From the NCBI GenBank assembly GCA_021646415.1, contig SOEU01000001.1, positions 124,001 through 188,000 of the forward strand: a stretch of DNA of 64,000 nucleotides. The letters are read 5' to 3'. Of the stretch, positions 36,781 to 45,596 are shown one piece after another. The stretch comes from Candidatus Brocadia sp. Its GTDB lineage: Bacteria; Planctomycetota; Brocadiia; Brocadiales; Brocadiaceae. The translations under genes and the position numbers were made by a program. The notes below the pieces were generated by a model. The model was not told where the DNA came from. It worked only from the letters and a program-made list of their open reading frames with translations, and made no database searches. Position 1 is the stretch's first letter. Each line of letters begins with the position of its first letter.

Positions 36781-37015
36781 GGGGAAAACCTTATTATTGA
36801 GATGCTCAGAAATTTAAAATGAGGCTGGGTTTTAAAAGACAAAATCCGGCAACTTTTTACCCACCTCCTCATCCCCTCCCAAGCAGGGGTTTCTCAGATT
36901 CAGTTCATCAAATACTAAATTTTATCAGTAATTTTAAGCTATTCAAGGAAATTTCATTATTTTTTAGCATACTCCGTTTTTCATTACCGGCAGGACTTTT
37001 TCCCTTCGGCTTAAA

Positions 37016-38632
37016 TCAGGACTTCGCCTTTTTTATGGTGATATGCCTTTTCCAGCGGAGATTATCCGCCGCGGGATGATCTGATCGGTGGTGGACCCCG
37101 CGTGATTCCTTCCGCTTCAGGGCTGATGAAACAATAAGCCTGGAGACGAGAATCATGTTCTGCAACTCCCACCCCGCAGGGCTGGAAAATTCTTTGTCCA
37201 TTACATAGCTGCCCCACATTTCGATCATTTCTTCGGCCTCAAGCAGGTGTCTTTCGTCGCGCTCGATTCCCGCATCCCTCCACATGAGGCTTTTTAAGGA
37301 ATTTCGGATATCATTCAGATCCAACCAGCTAATCTTTGATAAACCCATAGATTCCCGGATGGTATAGGGGACCAATTTCCGTGCACTCTTCTGGATTGAC
37401 TCGCAGGCATCTTTTCCTGCTATATAGCCCGTTACCAGCCCTTCAAGAAGGGAATTGCTGCCAAGCCGGTTGGCCCCGTGCATACCGGTACAGGCCGCTT
37501 CGCCACAGGCATAAAGCTGCCTGACGGTAGTCCTGGAAAATTGGTTGGTCTTGATACCGCCGATCATATAATGGGCGCTGGGGCGCACAGGTATCAGATC
37601 CCTGGCAATATCAATTCCAAAGGAAGCGCAGATTTCTTTGATCTTCGGGAAGCGGGTGTAAAGCCGTTCTCTTGGAATATGACGGACATCGATATACACA
37701 TTTGTATGGTCGGTCTTTTGCATTTCTTTCAGGATACTCTGGCTCACTACGTCTCTGGGTGCAAGTTCTGCCTGTGGATGATACCCCGGCATGAACCGTT
37801 CCCCCCTTTTGTTTCTTAATATGCCACCCTCACCCCGCACGGTTTCTGTAATGAGAAACCGTACAGCTCCGGCAATATAGAGGGTTGTGGGGTGAAACTG
37901 CACAAACTCCATATCCTGAAGGGCGGCGCCGGCCCGGTAGGCCATTGCCAGTCCATCGCCGGTGGCCACATCGGGATTGGTTGTCTCCCGGTAGACCTGT
38001 CCGCACCCTCCGGTGGCCAGAATCGTCTGTTTTGCCCAGATTAAGGTGGTTCCCTTCTTTGCGTGCCAGACAATAGCGCCGTGACAAATACCGTCTCTGG
38101 TAATAAGGTCAGTAGCAAAGGTATGTTCGAGCACCGTAATATTCTTCTTTTCTTTCACATGTTGTATAAGTGCGTGCTCGACTTCCCTTCCGGTTGAATC
38201 GCCCCGGGCACGGATGATGCGCGGGAAACGGTGTCCCCCTTCCTGAGTAAAGATCAAACGATCATCCTCTCTGTCAAATGCTGCACCCCATTTGGTCAGT
38301 TCATGTACCCTTTTCGGGCCTTCGCCGATAATTGTTTTTACCGCCGCTTTATCACACAAGCCCTGCCCGGCATCCAGGGTGTCTTTTATGTGTTTCATTA
38401 TGGTATCACCGGCAGATAATACCACGGCAATACCACCCTGCGCATAGGTGGTGTTATTTTCATCAATCTTTTCCTTGGTAACAACCAGTACTGAACAATG
38501 TTTTGATGCCTCTATAGCAGCGCTGAGTCCCGCCACTCCGCTTCCTAATATCAATATATCAGTAAAGACGTGCGACGAGGTATGACTGTCAAAGGAAAAG
38601 AGATGCCTTTTGGGTTCTGTGTATTTTTTCAT
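37016..38632 (-). CDS. nadB: L-aspartate oxidase
   Basis: The 538-residue protein starts with an FAD-binding site DILILGSGVAGLSAAIEASK (about 25-44), followed by NNTTYAQGGIAVV, RFPRIIRARGDSTGREVEHA, ATGGCGQVYRETTNPDVATG and HYMIGGIKTNQFSRTTV, all typical of NadB. It oxidises L-aspartate to iminoaspartate, the first step of de novo NAD synthesis. NadA and NadC are not in the window. Its upstream region faces the PocR-sigma54 regulator gene, and the palindromes at 38721-38774 lie about 90-140 bases before its start. Confidence 0.95.
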   Translation of the reverse strand: MKKYTEPKRHLFSFDSHTSSHVFTDILILGSGVAGLSAAIEASKHCSVLVVTKEKIDENNTTYAQGGIAVVLSAGDTIMKHIKDTLDAGQGLCDKAAVKTIIGEGPKRVHELTKWGAAFDREDDRLIFTQEGGHRFPRIIRARGDSTGREVEHALIQHVKEKKNITVLEHTFATDLITRDGICHGAIVWHAKKGTTLIWAKQTILATGGCGQVYRETTNPDVATGDGLAMAYRAGAALQDMEFVQFHPTTLYIAGAVRFLITETVRGEGGILRNKRGERFMPGYHPQAELAPRDVVSQSILKEMQKTDHTNVYIDVRHIPRERLYTRFPKIKEICASFGIDIARDLIPVRPSAHYMIGGIKTNQFSRTTVRQLYACGEAACTGMHGANRLGSNSLLEGLVTGYIAGKDACESIQKSARKLVPYTIRESMGLSKISWLDLNDIRNSLKSLMWRDAGIERDERHLLEAEEMIEMWGSYVMDKEFSSPAGWELQNMILVSRLIVSSALKRKESRGVHHRSDHPAADNLRWKRHITIKKAKS

Positions 38633-38720
38633 GAAAGGATTTTATCCCCTGTGAATTTGATTGTCAAAGAAAACCCATCCTACCCAAATAATTTACCACC
38701 TGAATATCCTGATATCTTTG

Positions 38721-38774
38721 ATAAGTGTGTCATGACACACTTATGTGGCGTTGCATTTGTGTGCCATGACACAC
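38721..38774. promoter_or_regulatory. Two related palindromes, putative operator/enhancer sites
   Basis: A perfect 24-bp palindrome at 38721-38744 (core AAGTGTGTCATGACACACTT) and a second site at 38759-38774 (GTGTGCCATGACACAC, one mismatch). Their centres are 34 bases apart. They lie between nadB and the sigma54 regulator gene and fit the upstream activator sites of such regulators. Confidence 0.75.
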
Positions 38775-38892
38775 TTTTTTATTCATCTGATGAAATCAGT
38801 TGCCATTTATACCATCCCTCGCACATTCGTAACATTCTAAAATTAAAGTATTACAGAACAACTTCCAGGGATTTCCCCATTTGCCCAACTAT

Positions 38893-38908
38893 TGGCCTTG
38901 TTTTTGCT
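38893..38908 (+). promoter_or_regulatory. Putative sigma-54 (-24/-12) promoter
   Basis: TTGGCC-TTGTTTT-TGC with GG at 38894-38895 and GC at 38906-38907, exactly ten bases apart. It lies about 90 bases before the regulator start and about 125-160 bases after the palindromes. Confidence 0.6.
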
Positions 38909-38996
38909 TGTTTGATAGAAAATGAGAAAATTATGCATATTTTTGCAACATGGCCTTTGTTTTTTTCTGGTTCCACGCCTGTGAAATGAATAAAAA

Positions 38997-40577
38997 ATGA
39001 TCGATTGGACGAGGATTGTAGAATCACACGTCGTCAGGATATTCAGGAAAACCTGTTACGAGTGGTGGGGTATCGACATCCAGTTTTATGATGAATCTGG
39101 CAACCACCAAAACGCCAATATGTCTTTCCGGAACCCCGTCTGCAGCTTAATCCATTCAGTACCAAACGGGGCGAAACGTTGCTCCCAGACATACCGGAAA
39201 AATCTGAAAAAATTCAGAAAAAAACAAGAGCCGTTTTATTGCCAATGCTTTGCCGGTTTCCAGGGATTTGCCGTTCCCATCCTGGTGAAACAAAAATATA
39301 TGGGAGCTATGATTGCTTCCGGCATCTGCATATTTGAAAAGGATGACCCCCTGCAAAAGAAGTATAAAGAAACGCTCGGAGAACTCGGTTTTGACCGTAT
39401 GGAACTGGACTCATGTTACAAGAGACTGAAAACGATAGACCTGCACAAGAAGGCATATTTGGCTGATTTTATGAAAATTGTTGCCGAAGATGTCGTTGCC
39501 TTTTATGAACTCTTACAGGAGGCGCAGACCTTTACAAAAAAACAATCCTTTCTTTTGGAAGGTATCTACAAAGAAAAGTATAAGGGAATCATTGGTACCA
39601 GTCCGGCAATAAAAAGGGTGTTTGATACCTTGGAACTCATTGAGCGGAGTGAAAGTCCTGTCTTAATCGAAGGGGAAAGCGGCACCGGAAAAGAGCTCAT
39701 AGCAGCAGCCATACATTATAACGGTCAGCGCAGGGATAAAATATTTGTTATTCAGAATTGTTCTGCATTCAGTGATACCCTGCTCAATTCAGAATTATTC
39801 GGACACGAAAAAGGCTCCTTTACCGGTGCCCTCTCAGAGAAAAAAGGCCTCTTTGAAATTGCAGATAAGGGGACATTATTCCTGGATGAGATTGGAGATA
39901 TGAATATAGACATCCAGGCAAAGCTCCTGCGGATATTGGAAGACGGGTCATTTTACCGGGTGGGAGGCACAGAACAAAAAAAGGCAAATGTCAGAATTAT
40001 TGCCGCAACAAATAAACCCTTAAAAGAACTTATGAAACAGGGTCTCTTCAGAAAAGACCTTTTCTACAGGATTAACACGATCCATATCACCCTGCCGCCG
40101 CTGAGAGAGAGAAAAGACGATATCCCACTCCTGATCAATCACTTTCTGGACTATTGCATCATCTCCTGCAATGGAGGCAGGAAGGAGATACATCAGGAGG
40201 CGAGAGAACTCTTGCAGGCCTATCACTGGCCGGGCAATATCCGCGAACTGAAAAACCTGATTGAGCGTTTAGTCCTTTTGGCCGGCACCAGCAATATGAT
40301 CGGAGTCCAACACATTCCCAGGGAAATCCTGGCAGACGTGCATCCTTCCTTACATGCTCATGACCGTACGATGCCAGCCAGACTCGCCGATGCCCTCGGG
40401 GTGCTTGAGAAAAATATGGTCTGTGAGGCCTTAGCACGGGCGAAATGGAATAAGACGCTTGCTTCAAAAGAACTTGGCATCAGTCGTGCAAGCCTGAATA
40501 ACAAGATCGCGGAATTCAATATCCAGTCCAACCCACATCTTCAGAAAAACGTAAGAAAAAGTACGTTACCCTGTTAG
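38997..40577 (+). CDS. PocR-domain sigma-54-dependent transcriptional regulator
   Basis: The 526-residue protein has an N-terminal PocR sensory domain (about 1-165) with conserved Cys (NPVCSLIHSVPNGAKRC and FYCQCFAGFQGFAVP). The AAA+ domain follows: Walker A GESGTGKELIAAAIHYNGQR (about 224-243), the sigma54-contact loop GSFTGA, Walker B GTLFLDEIGDMN and RIIAATNKPLKEL. The C-terminus is a Fis-type helix-turn-helix (NKTLASKELGISRASLNNKI). Palindromes and a -24/-12 promoter just upstream suggest that it controls its own gene. The ligand and other targets are unknown. Confidence 0.92.
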   Translation: MIDWTRIVESHVVRIFRKTCYEWWGIDIQFYDESGNHQNANMSFRNPVCSLIHSVPNGAKRCSQTYRKNLKKFRKKQEPFYCQCFAGFQGFAVPILVKQKYMGAMIASGICIFEKDDPLQKKYKETLGELGFDRMELDSCYKRLKTIDLHKKAYLADFMKIVAEDVVAFYELLQEAQTFTKKQSFLLEGIYKEKYKGIIGTSPAIKRVFDTLELIERSESPVLIEGESGTGKELIAAAIHYNGQRRDKIFVIQNCSAFSDTLLNSELFGHEKGSFTGALSEKKGLFEIADKGTLFLDEIGDMNIDIQAKLLRILEDGSFYRVGGTEQKKANVRIIAATNKPLKELMKQGLFRKDLFYRINTIHITLPPLRERKDDIPLLINHFLDYCIISCNGGRKEIHQEARELLQAYHWPGNIRELKNLIERLVLLAGTSNMIGVQHIPREILADVHPSLHAHDRTMPARLADALGVLEKNMVCEALARAKWNKTLASKELGISRASLNNKIAEFNIQSNPHLQKNVRKSTLPC

Positions 40578-41043
40578 CATTCCAACAGTTGCCATATCTA
40601 ATTAATTTATTACAACTTACTGATTTGTTTTTATCGATTTTATGATACTTGAGTGTTAGATACGTAACATCATATTTCGTATTTTTACCTTCTCAAGGAT
40701 ATCTAAAAGAAGGTTCAAGATTGGCATTGCGTGCAATATATTGTATATAGTTTTACTTGTTATACTATGTATAGCACAATAAAGATTTATGGAGTTTTAC
40801 ATCATGGCCTCTTTCCCAAATTCTCTCGTGATTTTCTTGCTGATATTTATAACCATCTTTTAATAGGACACGTATGATTTATTTTTATATAAAACGCACT
40901 TTTGGTTTCATTTTTGTTTAGGAGGGGATTGTGTGTTGTTGGTTATTATTACTTACCGAAGCAGGATAAATAAAAAGGAGAGGTAAGCATAGTGCAATTT
41001 TGTTGTTTTTCGTAAATAACCGGTCATACCCGGTTGAATATAT
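40578..41043. other. Intergenic region upstream of riboswitch 2
   Basis: AT-rich, with no gene recognised. It must hold the promoter of the STAS-PilZ transcript; no strong -35/-10 pair was chosen. A short frame on the minus strand at 40918-41124 is a shadow of the riboswitch. Confidence 0.5.
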
Positions 41044-41203
41044 CACCCGACAAAGGCAAACCACGGGTGACCGTGGGGCGCAAAGTAACAGGGTCTTCGT
41101 AGGGGCGTATTGCAATACACCCATGCCTCCGATAAAAAGACAGCCTTACTGCCGAAGGTGTTTTTCCAATGATACTATCTTTGCAGTAAGGCTTTTTTGT
41201 TTT
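41044..41203 (+). promoter_or_regulatory. Cyclic di-GMP-I (GEMM) riboswitch with overlapping terminator, upstream of STAS-PilZ gene
   Basis: The core reads ACAAAGGCAAACCACGGGTG, ACCGTGGGGCGCAAAG, then a stem closed by GTCTT/AAGAC, and GCCTTACTGCCGAAG. The terminator pairs GCCTTACTGC (41143) with GCAGTAAGGC (41183) and ends in TTTTTTG. The variable stem holds an additional hairpin (GGGGCGTATTGCAATACACCC) of a type seen as a free repeat in many genomes. An ON switch is inferred, as for the copy at 15993. Confidence 0.9.
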
Positions 41204-41257
41204 TGGAATATCGAAAGTTTTTAAGAAAAGTTTATTCAGTCAAGGAAGACCTGTTTT

Positions 41258-42007
41258 ATGTCGAATACGAACCACATCTTTCCGGCAGGCAATCCAAAGA
41301 TAGAAGTTACCGAGGTCATTGGGGGATTAATCGGCAATGGGACATTGGAGATTCAAAAACATTTATACAGATGTTTGGATGAAGGCAGATGTTATCAGAT
41401 CATCGACCTTGAACACGTAAACCAGATTGACGGGTTAGGGATGGCTTTGATTGAAAATTTTATTTCTCGCGGTTTAGAGATTCGACTTATTAATGTGAAG
41501 CCTGAAGTAAAATCCATTATCTGGATGGCAAAAAAGGAGTCTTTGTTCCGGATAATGTATAACGAGAGAGATCGGACTAAAGCTGCTTCCCTATTTGAAA
41601 AGGATATTTTAGAAAAAAAGGGTATTCCCGGGGATGATGTTCTTAAAAAACGGCTGCATCTTCGGGTCAACACCTCTTTGCCTGCTGAGTTTAAACTTCG
41701 TAAAGATCATGTAAACGCCTCAATCAGGGCAAATATCCTGAACCTGAGTGAGGGCGGTGTACTGGCAGGTCACATGGTTGCTACGAATGTAAATAGGGAA
41801 GAAATTGTCAATTATCATGGGATAGTTGGGCAAGAGATCTCCGATTTGAAGTTCAACCTCAATGGTGATTCGACGTCGATAACTACCCTGGGAAGATGTA
41901 CCAGGGAGTTTACGATCGGGGAATCACTCTATGCAGGGATACGCTTTGAAGAGATAAGTCAGAGACACAGAGAAATTATCCGAACCTTTGTGGATGCCCA
42001 TAAATAA
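41258..42007 (+). CDS. STAS-like plus PilZ domain protein
   Basis: The 249-residue protein has an N-terminal STAS/anti-anti-sigma-like domain (about 10-105: YQIIDLEHVNQIDGLGMALI) and a C-terminal PilZ domain (about 130-245). PilZ features are RLHLRVNTSLPAEFKL (R-x3-R), NILNLSEGGVL (N-x-S-x-x-G) and YAGIRFEEIS. PilZ domains bind c-di-GMP. Its transcript starts with a c-di-GMP-I riboswitch, so both the RNA and the protein should sense the same molecule. It may be a partner-switch protein acting on the exopolysaccharide genes that follow. Confidence 0.85.
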   Translation: MSNTNHIFPAGNPKIEVTEVIGGLIGNGTLEIQKHLYRCLDEGRCYQIIDLEHVNQIDGLGMALIENFISRGLEIRLINVKPEVKSIIWMAKKESLFRIMYNERDRTKAASLFEKDILEKKGIPGDDVLKKRLHLRVNTSLPAEFKLRKDHVNASIRANILNLSEGGVLAGHMVATNVNREEIVNYHGIVGQEISDLKFNLNGDSTSITTLGRCTREFTIGESLYAGIRFEEISQRHREIIRTFVDAHK

Positions 42008-42046
42008 TCTTGCCGGGTTTCTAAAAAAATGCTTTGTGACAGTATA

Positions 42047-42072
42047 TAGAGGCAATTCATGAATTGCCTCTA
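42047..42072. repeat. Perfect 26-bp palindrome after the STAS-PilZ gene
   Basis: TAGAGGCAATTCATGAATTG followed by CCTCTA, self-complementary. No U-tract follows. It resembles other hairpin repeats in the window (44910). Confidence 0.8.
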
Positions 42073-42221
42073 CAGGTACATAGTTATAGTATTGGCGCGA
42101 AAATACCCCTCACCCAGCACCTTTCTTACAAGGGACGAGGGAACTTTCCCTCCCTTGACGGGAGGGATTAAGGGAGGGTGATATATTTTGATGTCCTTTT
42201 GTGAGCCTGCGGCTCATGATT

Positions 42222-42310
42222 GTTTACTGTGGAAAAACTTCTTTTTTTGGGAAGTTTTTTACCACCCCTTGCTCCCCTCCTTCGCAAGGAGGGGAGCAAG
42301 GGGAAGTCAA
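42222..42310. repeat. Repeat family 3, copy 1
   Basis: AAAAACTTCTTTTTTTGGGA, AGTTTTTTACC, then ACCCCTTGCTCCCCTCC with TTCGCAAGGAGGGGAGCAAG as a hairpin. The same unit, in the opposite direction and split by another element, is seen at 50625-51072. Confidence 0.65.
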
Positions 42311-42342
42311 TTTGTTTGCAGCTTTGCTACGCTACGTTATTA

Positions 42343-42369
42343 CAGGAATTTTTCAAAAAACTAAACTAT
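42343..42369. mobile_element. Solo terminal repeat of MITE family 1
   Basis: TTTTTCAAAAAACTAAACTA and TTAC match the family-1 terminal sequence (compare 48944-48966). No second end is nearby, so it is a remnant. It lies 20 bases before riboswitch 3. Confidence 0.6.
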
Positions 42370-42388
42370 TACTAAAAAAATAGATATA

Positions 42389-42547
42389 GCACGACAAAGG
42401 CAAACCACGGGTGACCGTGGGACGCAAAGGAAAGGATCTTACTAAGCGGTTTAAACAGTTTGAACGGTTTAAGCGGTTTAGTGGAAGATAGCCTTACTGC
42501 CGAAAGATGTTTAACATAATTATCTTTGCGGTAAGGCTTTTTGTTTT
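42389..42547 (+). promoter_or_regulatory. Cyclic di-GMP-I (GEMM) riboswitch with overlapping terminator, upstream of polysaccharide gene
   Basis: GACAAAGGCAAACCACGGGT, GACCGTGGGACGCAAAGG, a stem closed by ATCTT/AAGAT, then GCCTTACTGCCGAAAG. The terminator pairs GCCTTACTGC (42491) with GCGGTAAGGC (42528) and ends in TTTTTG. The variable stem is built of repeated GCGGTTTA / GAACGGTTT units. The gene start follows 13 bases after the terminator. Confidence 0.9.
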
Positions 42548-42559
42548 TCAGGAATTACG

Positions 42560-44860
42560 ATGAAGGCGCTTGAGTGCAAGAAAACCATGAACGATCATGA
42601 GCAACAGGATGATTCACGATTTTTTCCCCGGGGTTTTTATCACAACCTGATGCATCCTACGCATCTCAAACGTTTTCTTTTTTTCCTGATCTTTGACTCT
42701 GCAATTATTGTGTTTTCACTCTATGTCTCTTTCTCCATGCGTTTCGAGTTTATCATCCCTTTTGAATACAAAGTCCTCTTGCTGGAAGCATTGCCGGCTT
42801 TTCTTCTGATAAAGCTGGCTGCATTTCTGTGCTTCAAAATTTATAAAATCACCTGGAAGTATGTGGGCCTCAGCGATCTTGTAAACATTGCCATTGCTCA
42901 GACGGCGTCGGTATCCGTGGTACTGATGCTTATTTTGATTCCCATGCCCTCATGGTTTCATCCGGGTATTCCGGGTTTCTTTTCTTTTAACATGCATCTC
43001 AATGGATTCCCAAGAAGCGTCTTTCTCATCGACGGGATTGTCTCCTTTGTTTTATTCTGCGGACTGAGGTTCTCGAAAAGACTATTTTTTGAAATTATTC
43101 ACAAAAGAGCAACCATACATTCCGGCAAGAAAACACTCATTATTGGCGCCGGAAACACGGGAGACATGATCGTGCGGGACATGAAAAGGCAAGGGTATTG
43201 GGATTATTACCCCATAGGAATGCTGGATAACAACAAAAATAAGGTGGGGACATGTATCCACGGTGTAAAAGTACTCGGCACGACAAACCAATTAAAGGAT
43301 GTTGTCTCTCAATATAAAGTCGAGGCAATCATTATAGCCATTCCGTCACTCAATCATAAAATCCTCAGGAAAATTTATGAATCGGCAAAACAGCTCAAGG
43401 TAAACACAATAAAGATTGTGCCGGGGATCTATGATTTCCACAGACCGGATATCAACACGAAGAATCTTGAAGATATATGCATTGAAGACCTTTTGGGACG
43501 GCAGAAAGTACAAGTAGATTACCAGGAGATAAAAGGCTTTTTACAGAACAAGGTAATCCTTATTACCGGGGCTGGAGGTTCTATCGGCGCCGAACTTGTT
43601 ATGCAGGTGTGTTCATTCCAGCCCAGACAAATCGTTCTTTTCGATATCGATGAAACCGAACTCCATAAGGTAAAACTACGGCTGGAAAAGATATTCCCGA
43701 AGTATTTCCACGGTCAACCTTCACATTCGCGGGCACAGGGGAACGTTGTCTTTATCACAGGGGATATACGGGATGAATATGTCGTCAATGAGACGTTCAG
43801 GAAATTTAAACCCCAGGTGGTATTTCACGCCGCAGCCAATAAGCATGTGCCCATGATGGAGATAAATGCCCGGGAGGCGGTCCAGGTAAATATGTTTGGC
43901 ACCTATCGGGTCGCAAAGGCAGCGGCAGGCCACCACGTCGGGAAATTTATTTTGATCTCCACGGATAAGGCTGTGTGCCCAACCAGTATTATGGGCGCTA
44001 CAAAGCGCATGGCTGAATATATCTGTACGGCGCTGAACGGCTGTTCGAATACCGGCTTTATCTCTGTGAGGTTTGGCAACGTCCTGGGCAGCCGGGGAAG
44101 TGTGTTACCCATATTTCTGGAACAATTAAAGAAAGGCGGGCCGCTCACCGTGACCCATAAGGATGTGCAAAGATTTTTCATGACCATCCCGGAGGCGGTA
44201 TCCCTCGTACTTCAGGCATCCATCATCGGCAATGGCGGGGATATCCTTGTGCTGGACATGGGGCAACCGATACGCATTGTAACCCTGGCTGAGGAGTTGA
44301 TACGTATTCATGGGCTCGAACCATATAAAGAAATCGACATAACATTTACCGGCTTGAGGCCAGGAGAAAAGCTCTTTGAAGAAATTCTCACGGCAGAAGA
44401 AGGCACGACTGCAAGCAGGCATAAAAAAATATTTATCGCAAAAAACAGCGAACGATACTCAAAAGAGGATATCGAAAAAATGCTCATGGGTTTTGACAAA
44501 TTGCTCAAGGTATTGCCGGTAACGGAAGATTATGAAATCATCCGGGACGCCCTGAAAATTTATGTAAAGAGCCTCGAAAGAAGGAGGCAAAAAAGACCGC
44601 CCTGCGGGTCTGAAGGCATTGCAAACGTGGTGGTATCACAAACCGATGAAGTGGATAGCCGTTTCCACAAAACGCAGTTTGATGAACTCCTGAAGGTACT
44701 GCCCCTATTGGAAAACCACGAAAAAATTATCCGTGATACCATAAAAAATTACATAAAAAGTCTTGAAATACGGAGGCAAAAGGTAAATTTCCCGGCACAG
44801 CCTGGAATAATGCCGCAGCCGGAGCGGGGCCAAAGCGCGCCTGAAAACCTCAACAGTTAA
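42560..44860 (+). CDS. Membrane nucleotide-sugar 4,6-dehydratase (PglF/CapD/WbpM type) with repeated C-terminal tail
   Basis: The 766-residue protein has four N-terminal membrane helices (about 35-160), a CoA-binding-like Rossmann domain (TLIIGAGNTGDMIVRDMKRQ, about 193-212), and an SDR dehydratase domain with VILITGAGGSIGAELVMQV (about 333-351), FDIDE, AANKHVPMME and STDKAVCPTSIMGATKRMAE. The Met in place of the usual Tyr is typical of this family. It makes a 4-keto-6-deoxy sugar from a UDP-sugar for surface glycans. After the usual end a tail of about 120 residues holds two similar units (FDKLLKVLPVTEDYEIIRDA and FDELLKVLPLLENHEKIIRD, each ending KSLE-RRQK). A c-di-GMP riboswitch controls it. 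Confidence 0.92.
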   Translation: MKALECKKTMNDHEQQDDSRFFPRGFYHNLMHPTHLKRFLFFLIFDSAIIVFSLYVSFSMRFEFIIPFEYKVLLLEALPAFLLIKLAAFLCFKIYKITWKYVGLSDLVNIAIAQTASVSVVLMLILIPMPSWFHPGIPGFFSFNMHLNGFPRSVFLIDGIVSFVLFCGLRFSKRLFFEIIHKRATIHSGKKTLIIGAGNTGDMIVRDMKRQGYWDYYPIGMLDNNKNKVGTCIHGVKVLGTTNQLKDVVSQYKVEAIIIAIPSLNHKILRKIYESAKQLKVNTIKIVPGIYDFHRPDINTKNLEDICIEDLLGRQKVQVDYQEIKGFLQNKVILITGAGGSIGAELVMQVCSFQPRQIVLFDIDETELHKVKLRLEKIFPKYFHGQPSHSRAQGNVVFITGDIRDEYVVNETFRKFKPQVVFHAAANKHVPMMEINAREAVQVNMFGTYRVAKAAAGHHVGKFILISTDKAVCPTSIMGATKRMAEYICTALNGCSNTGFISVRFGNVLGSRGSVLPIFLEQLKKGGPLTVTHKDVQRFFMTIPEAVSLVLQASIIGNGGDILVLDMGQPIRIVTLAEELIRIHGLEPYKEIDITFTGLRPGEKLFEEILTAEEGTTASRHKKIFIAKNSERYSKEDIEKMLMGFDKLLKVLPVTEDYEIIRDALKIYVKSLERRRQKRPPCGSEGIANVVVSQTDEVDSRFHKTQFDELLKVLPLLENHEKIIRDTIKNYIKSLEIRRQKVNFPAQPGIMPQPERGQSAPENLNS

Positions 44861-44909
44861 AGGAGCCACAAAGGCACGAAGAAGCAAAGAAAAAATCCTG
44901 GTGTCTTCT

Positions 44910-44936
44910 GTAGAGCGAAGAGTCTCTTCGCTCTAC
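44910..44936. repeat. Palindromic hairpin downstream of dehydratase gene
   Basis: GTAGAGCGAAGAGTCTCTTCG followed by CTCTAC. It is self-complementary but for its centre and may limit the upstream transcript. Confidence 0.7.
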
Positions 44937-45035
44937 ATTGGAAAAGTAGCTGAAGACCTGATTAAATGTTGAAATTCGATCAGGTAGTCGCATCCCTTTA
45001 GGGTGCGTTCCTGGGCATATATAATTTAAAAGAGT

Positions 45036-45326
45036 GTAACACTTTAGTTTTTTGAAAAACTATCAAGGCAAAGCCTTGTGCTGATTTCGCCCCGGAGGGG
45101 CAAATTGCTCATAGGCAGGCAATTTATTGCCTGTGTTAAGAGAAAGATAAAAATAAGCCCTGTAGGGGCGAATGAAGATTATGGATACACAATCGCCTCA
45201 ATCGTCCCTACGGGACTGTATTTCTCTTTGATAAAAATACAGGCAATAAATTGCCTGCCTATTACCTCACGTCCCTATAGGGACTTAAAAAGCACAACGC
45301 ATCTTTCAAAAAAACTAAACTGTTTC
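45036..45326. mobile_element. MITE family 1, copy 2 (291 bp, 8-bp TSD)
   Basis: Ends GTAACACTTTAGTTTTTTG and CAAAAAAACTAAACTGTTTC. The target AAAAGAGT is duplicated at 45028-45035 and 45327-45334. The interior matches copy 1 but has an additional 57-bp segment with a GTCCCTACGGGAC palindrome. A short frame inside it is also present in copy 3, but I do not regard it as a gene. Confidence 0.92.
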
Positions 45327-45334
45327 AAAAGAGT

Positions 45335-45596
45335 TTATTACAAGTTCTAAAGCCATGAGGCTACCATGTGAAGCGCCGAAGTCCTAATTCAATGGTAAGG
45401 AGTTTCAAACAAAAGCGCCTCCCCCTGTCCCCCTCTAGAGGGGGATAAAGGGGGAGGTTCCCCTCACTGAGAGGGACAGTTGGTAATCCCCCTTAATAAA
45501 GGGGACAAGGGGGTTGTTTTTAACCGACATTGGTCGTGTATCGAAAAAATCGATGCATAATTTTAATTCAATGACATTGCCCGGGAGAGGATTTAG
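45335..45596. repeat. G/C-run hairpins
   Basis: CCCCCTCTAGAGGGGG and related strings form several short hairpins in 45420-45520. No gene is seen. Confidence 0.55.

Noticed and set aside
45078-45350. Frame of 79-90 codons conserved in MITE copies 2 and 3 (45078-45350 plus, 48685-48924 minus)
   Set aside because: It lies inside palindromes of the element, has no ribosome site or protein family features, and is broken in copy 1. Its conservation follows from the DNA repeat.
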